This document shows, in pieces, positions 41,774 through 51,802 of a DNA stretch of 64,000 nucleotides. The DNA is taken from the NCBI RefSeq assembly GCF_002931055.1, contig NZ_PSXX01000002.1, positions 310,001-374,000 on the forward strand, given 5' to 3'. Both the position numbers and the translations under genes were made by a program. This stretch comes from Pseudoclavibacter sp. AY1H1. Lineage in GTDB: Bacteria; Actinomycetota; Actinomycetes; Actinomycetales; Microbacteriaceae. How positions within the stretch are numbered: the first letter of the stretch is position 1; every line of letters starts with the position of its first letter. Below the pieces are notes generated by a model, which did no database searches, was not told the origin of the DNA, and was given only the letters and a program-made list of their open reading frames with translations.

Positions 41774-42830
41774 GCGAGAGCACCCCGATGGCCCGCTCGA
41801 GCGGGCCGACCCCGAGGTACCGGCGCCAGAGGGTCGCGAACAGCAGGCACACGACCATGATGGCGACCATCGTGAGCAGGCCCTCCGGCTGCCGGTAGAC
41901 GAGACCGGGGCCCGCGAGCCAGTTCTCTTCCCCAAGGAGCAGCTGCGACCAGATCGCCGTGAGGATGAGCACGTGCAGGCAGTAGACGGTGAACGCCATG
42001 GTGCCCATGTCGGCCAGCGGCCTCGTCAGGCGGGCGAACCAGGTGCGCATCCGCTCGCCCGAGAAGTCCCCGAGCAGCTGGATGCCCGCGTACGCGAGCA
42101 GCGCGAGCCCGAGATCCCGCGCCTCGTCGCCGTAGGACCCCGACTGGGTGACACCGGTCGCCATCTCCTCCCACCGCCGCGCGAACAGCGACACCCCAAG
42201 GAGCACCGCTCCCCCGCCGAACGCCCACGCCGTTCGGCTCCGGTTGCCGAGCTGCCAGCGGGCCAGGAGGAACCCGATCAGCAGCATCGGCAGCAGGTTC
42301 GTCAGGCGGTACGCGGATCCGAGGACCGTCCAGTCGAGCAGGAGGGCGGTCGGGTCGAACATCGACGACGGCGAGAACGCGGACGTCAGCGCCCAGGCCC
42401 GGGCTGCCTCGTTCACGATGGGCGCCAGCGCGAGGAAGAGCAGCGCCGCCCCGGCCGACCAGGCCGTCGGCAGGAAGAGGAACGGCGTGGCCACGAGCAT
42501 CATGATGCCCAGGAAATCCAAGACGATGAGCACGCCAGAGAAGTTGATGCTCAGCAGCAGTCCCACGAAGATGAGCACGATCGCCTTGATGACCCACGAG
42601 AGCGCGAAGAAGCTCTTCCGTCGGGAATCCCACCGCGCCGCATCCCGCAGCTGATAGCCGGCCGTCACGCCGATGACCAGCGCGAACAGGGGTGACGCGG
42701 CGTCGTTCAGGAACTGGAAGAGCACCTGCAGCGCGCGCGGTTCGCGGTCGTCCAGGAACACGACCGTGTGGGCGATGATCATGGCGAAGATCGCGAAGCC
42801 GCGCACCACATCGAGGGAATTCAGGCGCAT
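41688..42830 (-). CDS. DUF1624/DUF418-like polytopic membrane protein (acyltransferase-type)
   Basis: 380 residues. The start MRLNSLDVVRGFAIFAMIIA (R-x2-S-x-D-x-x-R-G) is the N-terminal signature shared by DUF1624/heparan-alpha-glucosaminide N-acetyltransferase-like and DUF418 proteins. About ten membrane segments follow. FTVYCLHVLILTAIWS matches the family's late Y-x-x-H motif. Substrate unknown. The C-terminal ~30 residues (HPPGTLLAGPPAATRRVEPA...) are hydrophilic and encoded opposite the 3' end of the DUF1801 gene, so they may be an extension caused by loss of an earlier stop. Confidence 0.75.
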   Translation of the reverse strand: MRLNSLDVVRGFAIFAMIIAHTVVFLDDREPRALQVLFQFLNDAASPLFALVIGVTAGYQLRDAARWDSRRKSFFALSWVIKAIVLIFVGLLLSINFSGVLIVLDFLGIMMLVATPFLFLPTAWSAGAALLFLALAPIVNEAARAWALTSAFSPSSMFDPTALLLDWTVLGSAYRLTNLLPMLLIGFLLARWQLGNRSRTAWAFGGGAVLLGVSLFARRWEEMATGVTQSGSYGDEARDLGLALLAYAGIQLLGDFSGERMRTWFARLTRPLADMGTMAFTVYCLHVLILTAIWSQLLLGEENWLAGPGLVYRQPEGLLTMVAIMVVCLLFATLWRRYLGVGPLERAIGVLSLRHPPGTLLAGPPAATRRVEPALRAPRD

Positions 42831-42907
42831 GCGTCGATCTTCGACGGCCCCGCGCCACCGGTCAAGCTCAGCGAGACGACGCGCCGCCCAAGGGCGATAA
42901 TGAACGA

Positions 42908-43957
42908 GTGCTTCCCACCTTCGTGATCTTTCCCGCGCTGATCGCCTGCGTCCTCATCGCCAGCGGCGCGCTGAAGCTCCCCCAGCGCTCCCGCACCCTG
43001 CAGTCGTTGGCCGCGTTCGGCGTCCCCGCCCCGCTCCGGAAGCCGTGGGCCGCAGTCGCACTGCCGGTGGGCGAGATCATCCTGGGAGCCGCGCTGCTGC
43101 TCCTGAGCGGACCGGCCTACCTGATCGCGGCCACCCTCGCCGCCGCCCTCATGGCGACCTACCTGGTCGTGGTGGCACGCAGCGTCTCCAAGCGACAGGC
43201 CGTCGACTGCAACTGCTTCGGGGCGCTCAGCACCGAGCCGGTCAGCCAGATCACGATCTGGCGGAACGCGGGCCTCACGCTCGCAGCGCTCCTCGCGATA
43301 TTCCTCCCGGGCATGGCGCTCGGAGTCCCGACCCAGCTTGCGCTCTTCTCGGTCGACGACTGGCTGTGGCTCGCCGCGACCACGACCGTCGCACTCGTCG
43401 GCATCGTCGCCGGCATCGTGAAGCCTCCCGTCTCCGCGCCGACGACGACTCGCGACGCGACGGCTGGTCAGGACTTCGAACTCGTCGAGGGTCCCGACCT
43501 CATCTCCGACCCAGCCGCTCGGGATGCCATCCCCCACACCCTTGAACTCGTCTCCGGGGACGGGGCGCCGGAACTGCTCTACAACCTCGTCGTCGTTCCC
43601 CAGAAGACGACGATCCTCATCTTCGCCCGCGTCGGCTGCGGTTCCTGCGGACCCGTGCTCAGCCAAGTCGGCGACTGGTCGCGGCGGCTGGGCGACGACG
43701 CGCAGATCATCGTCGCCACCTCGTCGAGCCGCGCATCCGTCAAGAAGAGCTACCCGAGCGCGCTGCCCCACACCTACTTCGGCGCGAAGGCCGCCACGGA
43801 GTTCTTCGAAGCTCACGCGACCCCCGCGGCGATCCTGCTCGCGGCCGACGGCACCATCGCATCGCCCCCCGAGTTCGGTGGCGACATCATTGCGGATCGC
43901 GTCGAGCAGCTGGTCGCCTCGTTCGCTGCGCAGCGCCAGTCTCAGCCGCACGGCTGA
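42908..43957 (+). CDS. MauE-domain membrane protein with thioredoxin-like C-terminal domain
   Basis: 349 residues from GTG 42908 with a weak ribosome-binding site. Residues 1-165 contain four membrane segments (FVIFPALIACVLIASGALKL, GEIILGAALLLLSGPAYLIA, IWRNAGLTLAALLAIFLPG) and a loop Cys pair (VDCNCFG), as in MauE/DoxX redox-associated proteins. The extracellular C-terminal half is a thioredoxin-like domain with RVGCGSCGPVL (CxxC) and cis-proline-type HATPAAILL. It probably moves disulfide electrons across the membrane, a fused counterpart of separate MauE and MauD. Isolated gene, followed by a terminator. Confidence 0.72.
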   Translation: MLPTFVIFPALIACVLIASGALKLPQRSRTLQSLAAFGVPAPLRKPWAAVALPVGEIILGAALLLLSGPAYLIAATLAAALMATYLVVVARSVSKRQAVDCNCFGALSTEPVSQITIWRNAGLTLAALLAIFLPGMALGVPTQLALFSVDDWLWLAATTTVALVGIVAGIVKPPVSAPTTTRDATAGQDFELVEGPDLISDPAARDAIPHTLELVSGDGAPELLYNLVVVPQKTTILIFARVGCGSCGPVLSQVGDWSRRLGDDAQIIVATSSSRASVKKSYPSALPHTYFGAKAATEFFEAHATPAAILLAADGTIASPPEFGGDIIADRVEQLVASFAAQRQSQPHG

Positions 43958-44055
43958 GCCTCAGGTCGCGACTGACTTGGTCCAGTTGGCGCACACGCTC
44001 GCCTGCTGGTGGCACGTGGCGGCGGACTGCGGGTTGCGGAGAAGCTGATACGCAA

Positions 44056-44092
44056 AAGGGTGCGGGCAGTTCGATGAACTGCCCGCACCCTT
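44056..44092. terminator. Bidirectional terminator between MauE-like gene and folD
   Basis: 17-bp perfect stem AAGGGTGCGGGCAGTTC (44056-44072), 3-base loop, complementary arm to 44092. It sits between converging genes, with short A/T runs on both sides. Confidence 0.85.
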
Positions 44093-44108
44093 GGCACGAA
44101 CCCGGTTG

Positions 44109-44996
44109 TTAGACCGCCGGGTTCAGGCGCTCGGCCTGCTCGACGACGTTCTCGAGGAGCAGCGCCCGCGTCATGGGGCCGACACCGCCGGGGTTCGGCG
44201 ATACCCAGGCGGCCACGTCCCAGACTCCCGGGTCGACGTCGCCCGCGACTCTGGACTTGCCCGTCTCCGGGTCTTCGATGCGACTGACGCCGACGTCGAG
44301 GACAGCGGCGCCCGGCTTGACCCACTCGGGGCGCACGATGCCGGCGACACCGGCAGCCGACACGATGACGTCAGCCTCACGTGCCAGCACGCCGATGTCG
44401 GGCGTGCCCGTGTGGGTGAGCGTGACCGTCGCGTTGTTCTCGCGTCGTGTGAGGAGCGGACCGATCGAGCGGCCGACCGTCACGCCACGGCCGATGACGA
44501 GCACGTGCTTGCCGTTGAGCGAGATGTCGTTGCGGCGGAGCAGCTCGATCACGCCGCGGGGCGTGCAGGGCAGCGGCGTCGTGATCGGGTCGTTGGCGTT
44601 CAGCACCAGACGTCCCAGGTTGGTGGGATGCAGCCCGTCCGCGTCCTTCGACGGGTCGATGCGCTCGATCACACGGTCCTGGTCGATGTGCTTCGGCAGC
44701 GGCAGCTGCACGATGTAGCCCGTGCACGCGGGATCGGCGTTGAGGCGGTCGATCTCCGCCTCGAGCTCCTCCTGCGTGGTCTCGGTCGGGAGGTCGACGC
44801 GAATCGACTCGATGCCGACCTCAGCGCAGTCGCGGTGCTTGCCCGCGACGTACCACTTCGACCCGGGGTCTTCTCCGACGAGGATCGTGCCGAGTCCGGG
44901 GACGACGCCTCGCCCCGCGAGCGCGGCTACGCGCTCCCGCAGCTCGGCCTTGATCTCAGCCGCGGCCTTCTTGCCGTCGAGGGAGGCAGCCGTCAT
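44109..44996 (-). CDS. folD: Bifunctional methylenetetrahydrofolate dehydrogenase/cyclohydrolase
   Basis: A 295-residue cytosolic enzyme that interconverts 5,10-methylene-, methenyl- and 10-formyl-THF. The FolD catalytic motif [20 protein letters not shown] (with the active-site Lys region shifted to YVAGKHRDC), [22 protein letters not shown] and the NADP-site loop [16 protein letters not shown] are all present. ATG 44996 overlaps the glyA stop by four bases, so the two one-carbon enzymes are coupled and both lie behind the ZTP riboswitch. Confidence 0.95.
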   Translation of the reverse strand: MTAASLDGKKAAAEIKAELRERVAALAGRGVVPGLGTILVGEDPGSKWYVAGKHRDCAEVGIESIRVDLPTETTQEELEAEIDRLNADPACTGYIVQLPLPKHIDQDRVIERIDPSKDADGLHPTNLGRLVLNANDPITTPLPCTPRGVIELLRRNDISLNGKHVLVIGRGVTVGRSIGPLLTRRENNATVTLTHTGTPDIGVLAREADVIVSAAGVAGIVRPEWVKPGAAVLDVGVSRIEDPETGKSRVAGDVDPGVWDVAAWVSPNPGGVGPMTRALLLENVVEQAERLNPAV

Positions 44997-46267
44997 GCTT
45001 CGCCGAGGCCCGGGTAGAGCGGGAACGCGTCGGCGAGCGCCTTGGTGCGGGCGCGGAGAGCCGGCACGTCGGCGTCGGGGAGGAGCGCCAGGGCGATGAC
45101 GTCGGCGACCTCGGTGAACTCTGCGTCGCCGAAGCCGCGCGTCGCGAGAGCGGGCGTGCCGATCCGCAGACCCGAGGTGACCAGCGGCGGGCGCGGGTCG
45201 TTGGGGACCGCGTTGCGGTTGACGGTGACGCCGACCTCGTGCAGAAGGTCCTCGGCCTGCTTGCCATCGATCTCAGCGTTGCGGAGGTCGACGAGGATGA
45301 GGTGCACGTCGGTTCCGCCCGAGCGGACCGAGATGCCGGCCTCGGCCACGTCTGCCTGCTGGAGGCGGTCGGCGACGATCTTCGCGCCGCGCAGCGTGCG
45401 CTCCTGGCGGTCCTTGAAGTCGTCGCTCGCGGCGAGCTTGAACGCGGTCGCCTTGCCGGCGATGACGTGCATGAGCGGGCCACCCTGCTGGCCGGGGAAG
45501 ACGGCGGTGTTGATCTTCTTGGCCAGGTCGGCGTCGTTCGTCAGGATGAAGCCGGAGCGCGGCCCGCCGATGGTCTTGTGCACCGTGCTGGACGTGACGT
45601 GCGCGTGGGGCACCGGGTTCGGGTGCAGGCCAGCGGCGACGAGTCCGGCGAAGTGCGCCATGTCGACCCACAGGTAGGCGCCGACCTCGTCGGCGATCGC
45701 GCGGAACTTCGCGAAGTCGAGCTGACGGGGGTACGCCGACCAACCGGCGACGATGACCTTGGGCTTGTGCTCGAGTGCGAGCTCACGCACCTGCTCCATG
45801 TCGATCTGCGAGGTCTCGGCGTCGACGCCGTACGCGACGATGTTGTAGAGGCGGCCGGAGAAGTTGATCTTCATGCCGTGCGTGAGGTGTCCGCCGTGGT
45901 CGAGCGACAGGCCGAGCAGCGTGTCGCCGGGACGGGCGAGGGCGTGCATGACGGCGGCGTTGGCCGTCGCGCCGGAGTGCGGCTGCACGTTCGCGAAGGC
46001 CGCTCCGAACAGCGACTTCGCGCGCTCGATGGCGAGGTTCTCGGCCACGTCGACGACTTCGCAGCCGCCGTAGTAGCGACGTCCGGGGTAGCCCTCGGCG
46101 TACTTGTTGGTGAGAACGCTGCCCGTTGCCTCGAGGACGGCGCGCGGAACGAAGTTCTCACTGGCGATCATCTCGAGCGTGGAGCGCTGGCGGTCGAGCT
46201 CCTGCTCGAGAACCGCAGCGATCTCAGGGTCTACTTCACTCAGAGGGGCGTTGAACGTATCGGTCAC
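44993..46267 (-). CDS. glyA: Serine hydroxymethyltransferase
   Basis: A 424-residue PLP enzyme converting serine and THF to glycine and methylene-THF. Motifs: [37 protein letters not shown], the PLP-Lys site [20 protein letters not shown] and [21 protein letters not shown] 46267 with AAGGAG seven bases upstream; upstream open sequence is the riboswitch, not protein. First gene of the glyA-folD unit. Confidence 0.96.
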   Translation of the reverse strand: MTDTFNAPLSEVDPEIAAVLEQELDRQRSTLEMIASENFVPRAVLEATGSVLTNKYAEGYPGRRYYGGCEVVDVAENLAIERAKSLFGAAFANVQPHSGATANAAVMHALARPGDTLLGLSLDHGGHLTHGMKINFSGRLYNIVAYGVDAETSQIDMEQVRELALEHKPKVIVAGWSAYPRQLDFAKFRAIADEVGAYLWVDMAHFAGLVAAGLHPNPVPHAHVTSSTVHKTIGGPRSGFILTNDADLAKKINTAVFPGQQGGPLMHVIAGKATAFKLAASDDFKDRQERTLRGAKIVADRLQQADVAEAGISVRSGGTDVHLILVDLRNAEIDGKQAEDLLHEVGVTVNRNAVPNDPRPPLVTSGLRIGTPALATRGFGDAEFTEVADVIALALLPDADVPALRARTKALADAFPLYPGLGEA

Positions 46268-46318
46268 GAAGACTCCTTCAGGAAACCGGATGGCACGGCG
46301 AACATGTGGTCGTGAACC

Positions 46319-46400
46319 GGCGAGCCCAGGCGAACGGCTCGAGAACCCGAAGAGCCGCTCCCTGGTGGTGACCCACCTGAACGCCAGTCGCGGCCGCGAT
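46319..46400 (-). promoter_or_regulatory. ZTP (pfl) riboswitch upstream of glyA
   Basis: The minus-strand leader contains, in order, GCGACTGGCG, then GGTGGGTCACCACC followed by AGGGAGCGGCTC, and finally GAGCCGTTCGCCTGGGC. These are the conserved J/stem elements of the ZTP-sensing riboswitch (GACUGGCG, hairpin GGUGG...CCACC with GGGAGC, and CCGCCUGGGC). It begins near 46400, right after the end of the Pr6Pr gene, and lies about 50 bases before the glyA start. It would raise glyA-folD expression when 10-formyl-THF is low and ZTP accumulates. Confidence 0.88.
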
Positions 46401-46404
46401 AAGT

Positions 46405-47034
46405 CTACCGCGACTTGGCTGGCCTCCGCGAGAGCAGTGTCACGAGCCAGGTCAACGCCAGGCCGAGTGCGACGAGGCCGATGATGGTCAGCACGACGGG
46501 CGCGTAGCCCTGGTTCGTCGGGTTCAGGAACGGGTAGGGGTACCAACCGGTGAGGTTGCCGCGGATGAGGGAGAACGCCGCGTATCCGGCGGGGAAGATG
46601 AGCCAGATGAGCGCGGGCGCGAAGCGGATGCGCTTGGTCGGCCGGTCGATGAGGAGATCGATCAGCATGACGACGGGCATGACGTAATGCAGCACGGTGT
46701 TGTTCCACGGCACGGCCGTGAAGTCGACGTCGCTCAGGCCGGAGAGCAGCAGGGAGAACCCGATGCCGACGATGAGGATGTAGACCGCCACTGCCGCACG
46801 GAAGGCGTTGATCCGCGCGCCCTGCGCATTCGCGGCGGTCGCGACTCCGCTGATCAGCAGCGAGAGGACAACGAGGATGTTCGTCTCGATCGTGAAGTAC
46901 GCGAAGAACTGATCCGGCACCCAGGTTCCGCGTTCCACGATCGTCGCTATCTCCGACACGATGGAGGAGAAGGCGAGCAGACCGAGCCCGATCTTGGCGG
47001 TGACCAGCGCGGGGCGGTGAATCGACGAAGCCAC
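46405..47034 (-). CDS. Pr6Pr-family membrane protein
   Basis: 209 residues with six membrane segments ([80 protein letters not shown], etc.). [10 protein letters not shown] and the loop [10 protein letters not shown] are characteristic of the Pr6Pr family, whose function is unknown. GTG 47034 with AAGGA seven bases upstream is preferred to an earlier in-frame codon. Its stop lies just before the riboswitch. Confidence 0.8.
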   Translation of the reverse strand: MASSIHRPALVTAKIGLGLLAFSSIVSEIATIVERGTWVPDQFFAYFTIETNILVVLSLLISGVATAANAQGARINAFRAAVAVYILIVGIGFSLLLSGLSDVDFTAVPWNNTVLHYVMPVVMLIDLLIDRPTKRIRFAPALIWLIFPAGYAAFSLIRGNLTGWYPYPFLNPTNQGYAPVVLTIIGLVALGLALTWLVTLLSRRPAKSR

Positions 47035-47136
47035 GAGGCGTCCTTTGATCGGCGGCGGGGAATCCTTGATCGCGGTTCTCCGCATTCGACGGAGAGCCGC
47101 CGTGCGTGCGGGAGTCGCAGGGATGAGGCTACGCGG

Positions 47137-48153
47137 TCAGACGTTCTCTCTGCGGTAGTCGGCGGGTGTCACGCCGAGTTTGGAGAGAAAATGCCGCCGC
47201 ATGGTTGTCGCGTCCCCGAATCCTGCCGCAGCCGACACCTCGCTGAGCGGCATGGCCGGCTGCTCGAGGAGGATCGCGGCGGCAGATCTCACTCTGCGCG
47301 CGGCGATGAGCCCGGCGACACCCTCGCCGTGCTCCGCGAGGTCGCGGTACAGCTTGCGGCGGCTGATGTGCAGCGCTCGCGCGATGCTGTCCGCATCGAA
47401 GCCCTGCAGCACGTGGTACTTCTCGATGAGGTCGTGCACGGCGACCTGCAGGCGCAGCGACTGCTGGGCCGGAGTCATCGTCGCCGGCACGACCTGCAAG
47501 AGGGCGGAACGGAGCAGGTCGTAGAGCACCGGCTCGGCGAGCCCCGACGACACCTGCCCGCTGCCCTCCGCGGTGGCGTCCTCGACGAGGTAGCGACCGA
47601 CGAACGCCAGGAAGGCGGACGTGAGCGCACTCTCGGGCAGACGCACCGGCCACTGGCCGCCCGTGACCCGCGAGTCCTTCGAGATGTCGTCGATGGGAAC
47701 TGCCATGCCGAGCGTCTCGACCACGCCGATGCTCGCGGTGACGAGCGGATGCGTCGAGTTGACGACAAGCACGTCCCCCGGCCCCAGCACGCCCGTGTGC
47801 TTCCCATTCCGGTACTTCAGCGAACCCCGCAGCATGCCGATCGCGATGAGCTTCTCGTGCGCATCCCGAGTGAAGTCCTCCCCGCCGCGCTCGACGCCGG
47901 AGCTCGTGCGCAGCGTTCCGTAGAGATGCACCGAACCGACGAAGGCTTCGAGAGTGTATGCGTGGAACGCCGCGGCGGCGGACGAATTCACCGGCTTGGA
48001 GAGACCGAAGAATTCGGCAATCCCGGATTCCCCGTGGAATTCTCGGAATGCGCCGGAAACGAGATCATCCGTCGAGAAATGCGCGAACGGCTCCCCCGTG
48101 TGCGCGATCCTCGCGATCCAAGCACTGAGATCCTGCCTCGAACTCTCAAGCAC
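47137..48153 (-). CDS. AraC-family transcriptional regulator
   Basis: A 338-residue AraC/XylS-type regulator, start GTG 48153. The N-terminal ~200 residues form an AraC_binding_2-like sensor (FHAYTLEAFVGSVHLYGTLR, then GVLGPGDVLVVNSTHPLVTA). The C-terminal 100 residues carry two helix-turn-helix units (ADSIARALHISRRKLYRDLA and MPLSEVSAAAGFGDATTMRR, HFLSKLGVTPADYRRENV). Target unknown; it lies between Pr6Pr and putA, both on the same strand, with gaps of about 100 bases. Confidence 0.85.
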   Translation of the reverse strand: MLESSRQDLSAWIARIAHTGEPFAHFSTDDLVSGAFREFHGESGIAEFFGLSKPVNSSAAAAFHAYTLEAFVGSVHLYGTLRTSSGVERGGEDFTRDAHEKLIAIGMLRGSLKYRNGKHTGVLGPGDVLVVNSTHPLVTASIGVVETLGMAVPIDDISKDSRVTGGQWPVRLPESALTSAFLAFVGRYLVEDATAEGSGQVSSGLAEPVLYDLLRSALLQVVPATMTPAQQSLRLQVAVHDLIEKYHVLQGFDADSIARALHISRRKLYRDLAEHGEGVAGLIAARRVRSAAAILLEQPAMPLSEVSAAAGFGDATTMRRHFLSKLGVTPADYRRENV

Positions 48154-48245
48154 CGAATACCCCCGAAAACAACCGCCCGAACTTCACGCCAGGATACCGA
48201 GAATTACCCGACGGTCGAACTGGAGGCGAATGCAGCGACGTCGGT

Positions 48246-51200
48246 TCAGCGCGAGAGAAGCCCCTCCGTGAGCCCATTCGGCGTTCCGAAACGGTGCGCG
48301 GTAATCGAGACAGCCTGCTCTCGCAGGAACGGCAGCAGCTCCACGCGGCCGGCCTCGGTCACCTCTCCCGAATAGATGGCGAGGTCGACACGGCCATCCA
48401 CGGCTCGTGCAAGCGCCACGGGATCGCCGCCGATCATGCGCATGCGCCCGGCATGCAGCGAGCCAGCCGAGCCGAGGAACTCAGCATCGCTCTCGGTTCG
48501 CATCGGCACGCCGGCGCCGGCGAGGGCGGCCTTCGCCGAGGACGGCAGGGCAACACCCGTCGACACGCGCAGACGAGCACTCGCGACGAGACCCGCCGAG
48601 ATCACCCGAAGGAGATCCGCGACCCGGGCATCCTCGGAGAGCCGGACGACGATCTCGCCGGGGAACGTCAGGTAGCGGAACACGTTTCGCTCCGCATACA
48701 GCGCCTGCACGTCGCGGTCGCGTCCGAACTCCTCAGCCCAGGCGCGGGCGTCGCTGCCGAGCGCACGCTCGAGCATCACCGTGTCGGCGTCGGAGAGCGC
48801 AGAAGGGTTCGCCTTCGCGACCGCCTTCGCCGCGTCGAGCAGCGACTGCGCGCCGGCGTCGACGATGGGAGCCGAGAGGGCGGAGGCCGACCGCTGCCAC
48901 GTGCCGAGACCGACGAGGTAATTCGGCCCGCCCGCCTTGGTCGTGCATCCCACGACCGACTTCTTCCAGCCGCCGAACGGCTGACGCTGCACGATGGCGC
49001 CCGTGATCCCGCGGTTCAAGTAGAGGTTGCCCGCCTGGATGGTGTCGAGCCACTGCGAGACCTCGCCGCGGTCGAGCGAGTGGATGCCCGAGGTCAGTCC
49101 GTAGTCGACCTCGTTGACGATCTCGATGGCCTCCTCGAGCGTGTCGGCCGTCATGATGCCGAGGATCGGGCCGAAGTACTCGACGAGGTGGAACTCGGAA
49201 CCGCGCTCCACGCCCACCCGCACTCCAGGACTCCAGAGCTTGCCGCTGTCGTCGAGCTGCTTCGGCTCCACTGCCCACCGCTCCCCCGCCCCGAGATTCG
49301 TGAGTCCGTCGAGCAGCTTCCCGGAGGCTGGGGTGATGATCGGCCCCATCTGCGATGCGGCATCCCACGGATAGCCGACCGTGAGGGAGCGCACCGCGTC
49401 GAGGAGCTGCTCGCGGAAGCGGCGCGAACGCTGCGCCTGCCCGACGAGCACCACGAGCGACGATGCGGAGCACTTCTGGCCGGCGTGACCGAAGGCCGAG
49501 GCGACGACGTCCTTCGCAGCCAGGTCGTAATCGGCGCTCGGCGTGACGATAATGGCGTTCTTGCCGCTCGTCTCCGCGAGCAGCGGCAGCTCGGGGCGGA
49601 ACGAGCGGAACAGCTCAGCGGTCTCGATGCCGCCCGTCAGGATGACGCGATCGACCGAGGGGTTCTTGATGAGCTCACTGCCGAGCTCACGGTCCGAGAA
49701 CTGCACGTACTGCAGCACCTCACGCGGCACCCCCGCCTCCCAGAGCGCCTCGACCATGACGGCGCCGCAGCGCGCAGCTGGCCGCGCGGGCTTGATGATG
49801 ACGGACGCGCCGGCCGCGAGCGCGGCGAGCGTCGACCCCGCGGGAATCGCGATGGGGAAGTTCCAGGGCGGCGTCACGACGATGACCTTCGACGGCACGA
49901 ACGACGCACCGTCGACGGCGTCGAGACCGCGCGCGAGTTCCGCGTAGTAATGGGCGAAGTCGATCGCCTCCGAGATCTCGGGGTCCGACTGGTCGAGTGT
50001 CTTCCCGGCCTCCGACGCGGCCACCTCCATGAGGTCCGCGCGTCGACGCTCCAGCGCGTCACCAGCCCGGTGCAGCACCTCCGCGCGTTCCGCGCCGGAC
50101 AGCGCACCCCACGACTGGCTGCCCGCGACGGCACGCGTGACCCGTGCATCCAGTTCGCCGAGCGTGCCGACCGTGTTGGCCTCGATCGTCTCCGCGCCGA
50201 GGGTCGAAGCCTGCGCACGCTCGCGGATGCCGCGCGCCCAGGCCTGGTTCACGGGGAGCGACGGATCCGTGTCCGGCGTCTCCTCGAAGCGGTCGGCTGG
50301 CAGCGCCACCGGCTCGGCAGTGCGGTCCTGCACTCGGTTGCTGGGAGGGACGACGCGGTCGAGCGCATCGAGGGAGGCGACGAACCGCTGCGACTCGCGC
50401 TCGAACAGCTCCTCGTTGTCGGCCAGCTCGAATACCGCCGACATGAAGTTGTCCTGGCTCGCCCCCTCCTCGAGACGACGGATGAGATACGCGATGGCCA
50501 CGTCGAACTCCTGCGGGTGCACGACCGGCACGTAGAGGAGGAGCCCGCCGACCTCGCGCTTGACGACCTCAGCCTGGCTCTGCGCCATGCCGAGGAGCAT
50601 CTCGTACTCGATGCCGTCCGTCGCTCCCCGGCGCTTCGCGAGCAACCAGGAGAAGGCGACGTCGAAGAGGTTGTGGCCCGCGACGCCGACGCGCACGTTC
50701 TTCACCCGCTCCGGGGTGAGGGCGTAGTCGATCACGCGCTTGTAGCTCGTGTCGGAGTCCTGCTTCGTCCCCCAGGTCGCGAGGGGCCAGCCGTGCAGGG
50801 ACGCCTCGACACGCTCCATCGGCAGGTTCGCGCCCTTCACGAGGCGCACCTTGATGGGGGCGCCGCCGCGGGCGACGCGCTCCGCCGACCATTCCTGCAG
50901 GCGCATCATCGCCGACAGCGCGTCTGGCAGGTAGGCCTGCAGCACGATGCCGGCCTCGAGGCTCAGGAACTCGGGGGCGTCCAGGATGCGCGTGAAGACC
51001 GCCATGGTCATCTCGAGATCCTTGTACTCCTCCATGTCGAGGTTGATGAACTTGCGGTTCGGGCTCTCGACCGCGAGGCGGTACAGGGGCGTGAGCTCCT
51101 CGACGACGTCGGTGACGGCTTCCTCGAACGCCCACGGCTGGTGCGGTGCCGTCGTGGAGGAGACCTTGATCGAGACGTAGTCGACGTCGTCGCGCGCGAG

Positions 51201-51719
51201 CAGCTTCGTGGTGCCCTCGAGGCGGCGGGCCGCCTCCTTCTTGCCCAGCACGGCCTCGCCGAGCAGGTTCAGGTTGAGCCGCACGCCCTTGCCCCGGATC
51301 TGCTCGATGGCCGGCCCCAGCTTCGCGTCCGTCGCGTCGATGATGAGGTGGCCGACCATGTCGCGGAGCACCTTGCGGGCCACCGGCACGACGACCCCGG
51401 GGAGGATCGGGGCCACGGCGCCTCCGACGCGCACGGCGCTCTTCATGTACCAGGGCAGGAAGCCGGGCACCTCGTCGGCGATCGAGCCGAGCTTGCGCGC
51501 GGCGACCTTGAGGTCCTCGGGGCGCACGACGCCGTCGACGAAGCCGACCGTGAAGTCGAGCCCCCGCGGGTCCTTGAGCACTCCGGCGAGCTGAGCGGCG
51601 GATGCATCCACCGGGATCTCGGCGGCCTCCGTGAGCCAGCGACGCACGAGTGCGACTGCCTCCGGCGCGAGGTCGGTGAGGGAATCTGCGGGGAAGACAG
51701 GCGTCACGGTGGCGGTCAT
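48246..51719 (-). CDS. putA: Proline dehydrogenase / L-glutamate-gamma-semialdehyde dehydrogenase
   Basis: 1157 residues, from ATG 51719. The N-terminal PRODH TIM barrel (about 100-470) has YVSIKVSSTTAPHQPWAF, FINLDMEEYKDLEMTM, RLVKGANLPMER and the C-terminal barrel motif FDVAIAYLIRRLEEG. The aldehyde dehydrogenase domain (about 530-1000) has VVTPPWNFPIAIPAGSTL, ILTGGIETAELF, catalytic Glu in LLAETSGKNAIIVT, catalytic Cys in GQKCSASSLVVL and FGPILGIMT. It oxidises proline to glutamate via P5C. A C-terminal ~150-residue extension is typical of long PutA forms. Divergent from a LysR regulator. Confidence 0.95.
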   Translation of the reverse strand: MTATVTPVFPADSLTDLAPEAVALVRRWLTEAAEIPVDASAAQLAGVLKDPRGLDFTVGFVDGVVRPEDLKVAARKLGSIADEVPGFLPWYMKSAVRVGGAVAPILPGVVVPVARKVLRDMVGHLIIDATDAKLGPAIEQIRGKGVRLNLNLLGEAVLGKKEAARRLEGTTKLLARDDVDYVSIKVSSTTAPHQPWAFEEAVTDVVEELTPLYRLAVESPNRKFINLDMEEYKDLEMTMAVFTRILDAPEFLSLEAGIVLQAYLPDALSAMMRLQEWSAERVARGGAPIKVRLVKGANLPMERVEASLHGWPLATWGTKQDSDTSYKRVIDYALTPERVKNVRVGVAGHNLFDVAFSWLLAKRRGATDGIEYEMLLGMAQSQAEVVKREVGGLLLYVPVVHPQEFDVAIAYLIRRLEEGASQDNFMSAVFELADNEELFERESQRFVASLDALDRVVPPSNRVQDRTAEPVALPADRFEETPDTDPSLPVNQAWARGIRERAQASTLGAETIEANTVGTLGELDARVTRAVAGSQSWGALSGAERAEVLHRAGDALERRRADLMEVAASEAGKTLDQSDPEISEAIDFAHYYAELARGLDAVDGASFVPSKVIVVTPPWNFPIAIPAGSTLAALAAGASVIIKPARPAARCGAVMVEALWEAGVPREVLQYVQFSDRELGSELIKNPSVDRVILTGGIETAELFRSFRPELPLLAETSGKNAIIVTPSADYDLAAKDVVASAFGHAGQKCSASSLVVLVGQAQRSRRFREQLLDAVRSLTVGYPWDAASQMGPIITPASGKLLDGLTNLGAGERWAVEPKQLDDSGKLWSPGVRVGVERGSEFHLVEYFGPILGIMTADTLEEAIEIVNEVDYGLTSGIHSLDRGEVSQWLDTIQAGNLYLNRGITGAIVQRQPFGGWKKSVVGCTTKAGGPNYLVGLGTWQRSASALSAPIVDAGAQSLLDAAKAVAKANPSALSDADTVMLERALGSDARAWAEEFGRDRDVQALYAERNVFRYLTFPGEIVVRLSEDARVADLLRVISAGLVASARLRVSTGVALPSSAKAALAGAGVPMRTESDAEFLGSAGSLHAGRMRMIGGDPVALARAVDGRVDLAIYSGEVTEAGRVELLPFLREQAVSITAHRFGTPNGLTEGLLSR

Positions 51720-51802
51720 GTGACCCAGTATCAGCACCGGACTTCCGTTAGGTAAAGTGAAGGAAATTGACGCGTTTCCATCAGCACGTGTGATGATTGA
51801 TC

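Noticed and set aside
48294-51755. A plus-strand open frame of over 1100 codons opposite putA
   Set aside because: It is a mirror of GC-rich coding on the other strand: Arg/Gly/Ala/Asp-rich, no domains, and putA on the minus strand carries all catalytic motifs.
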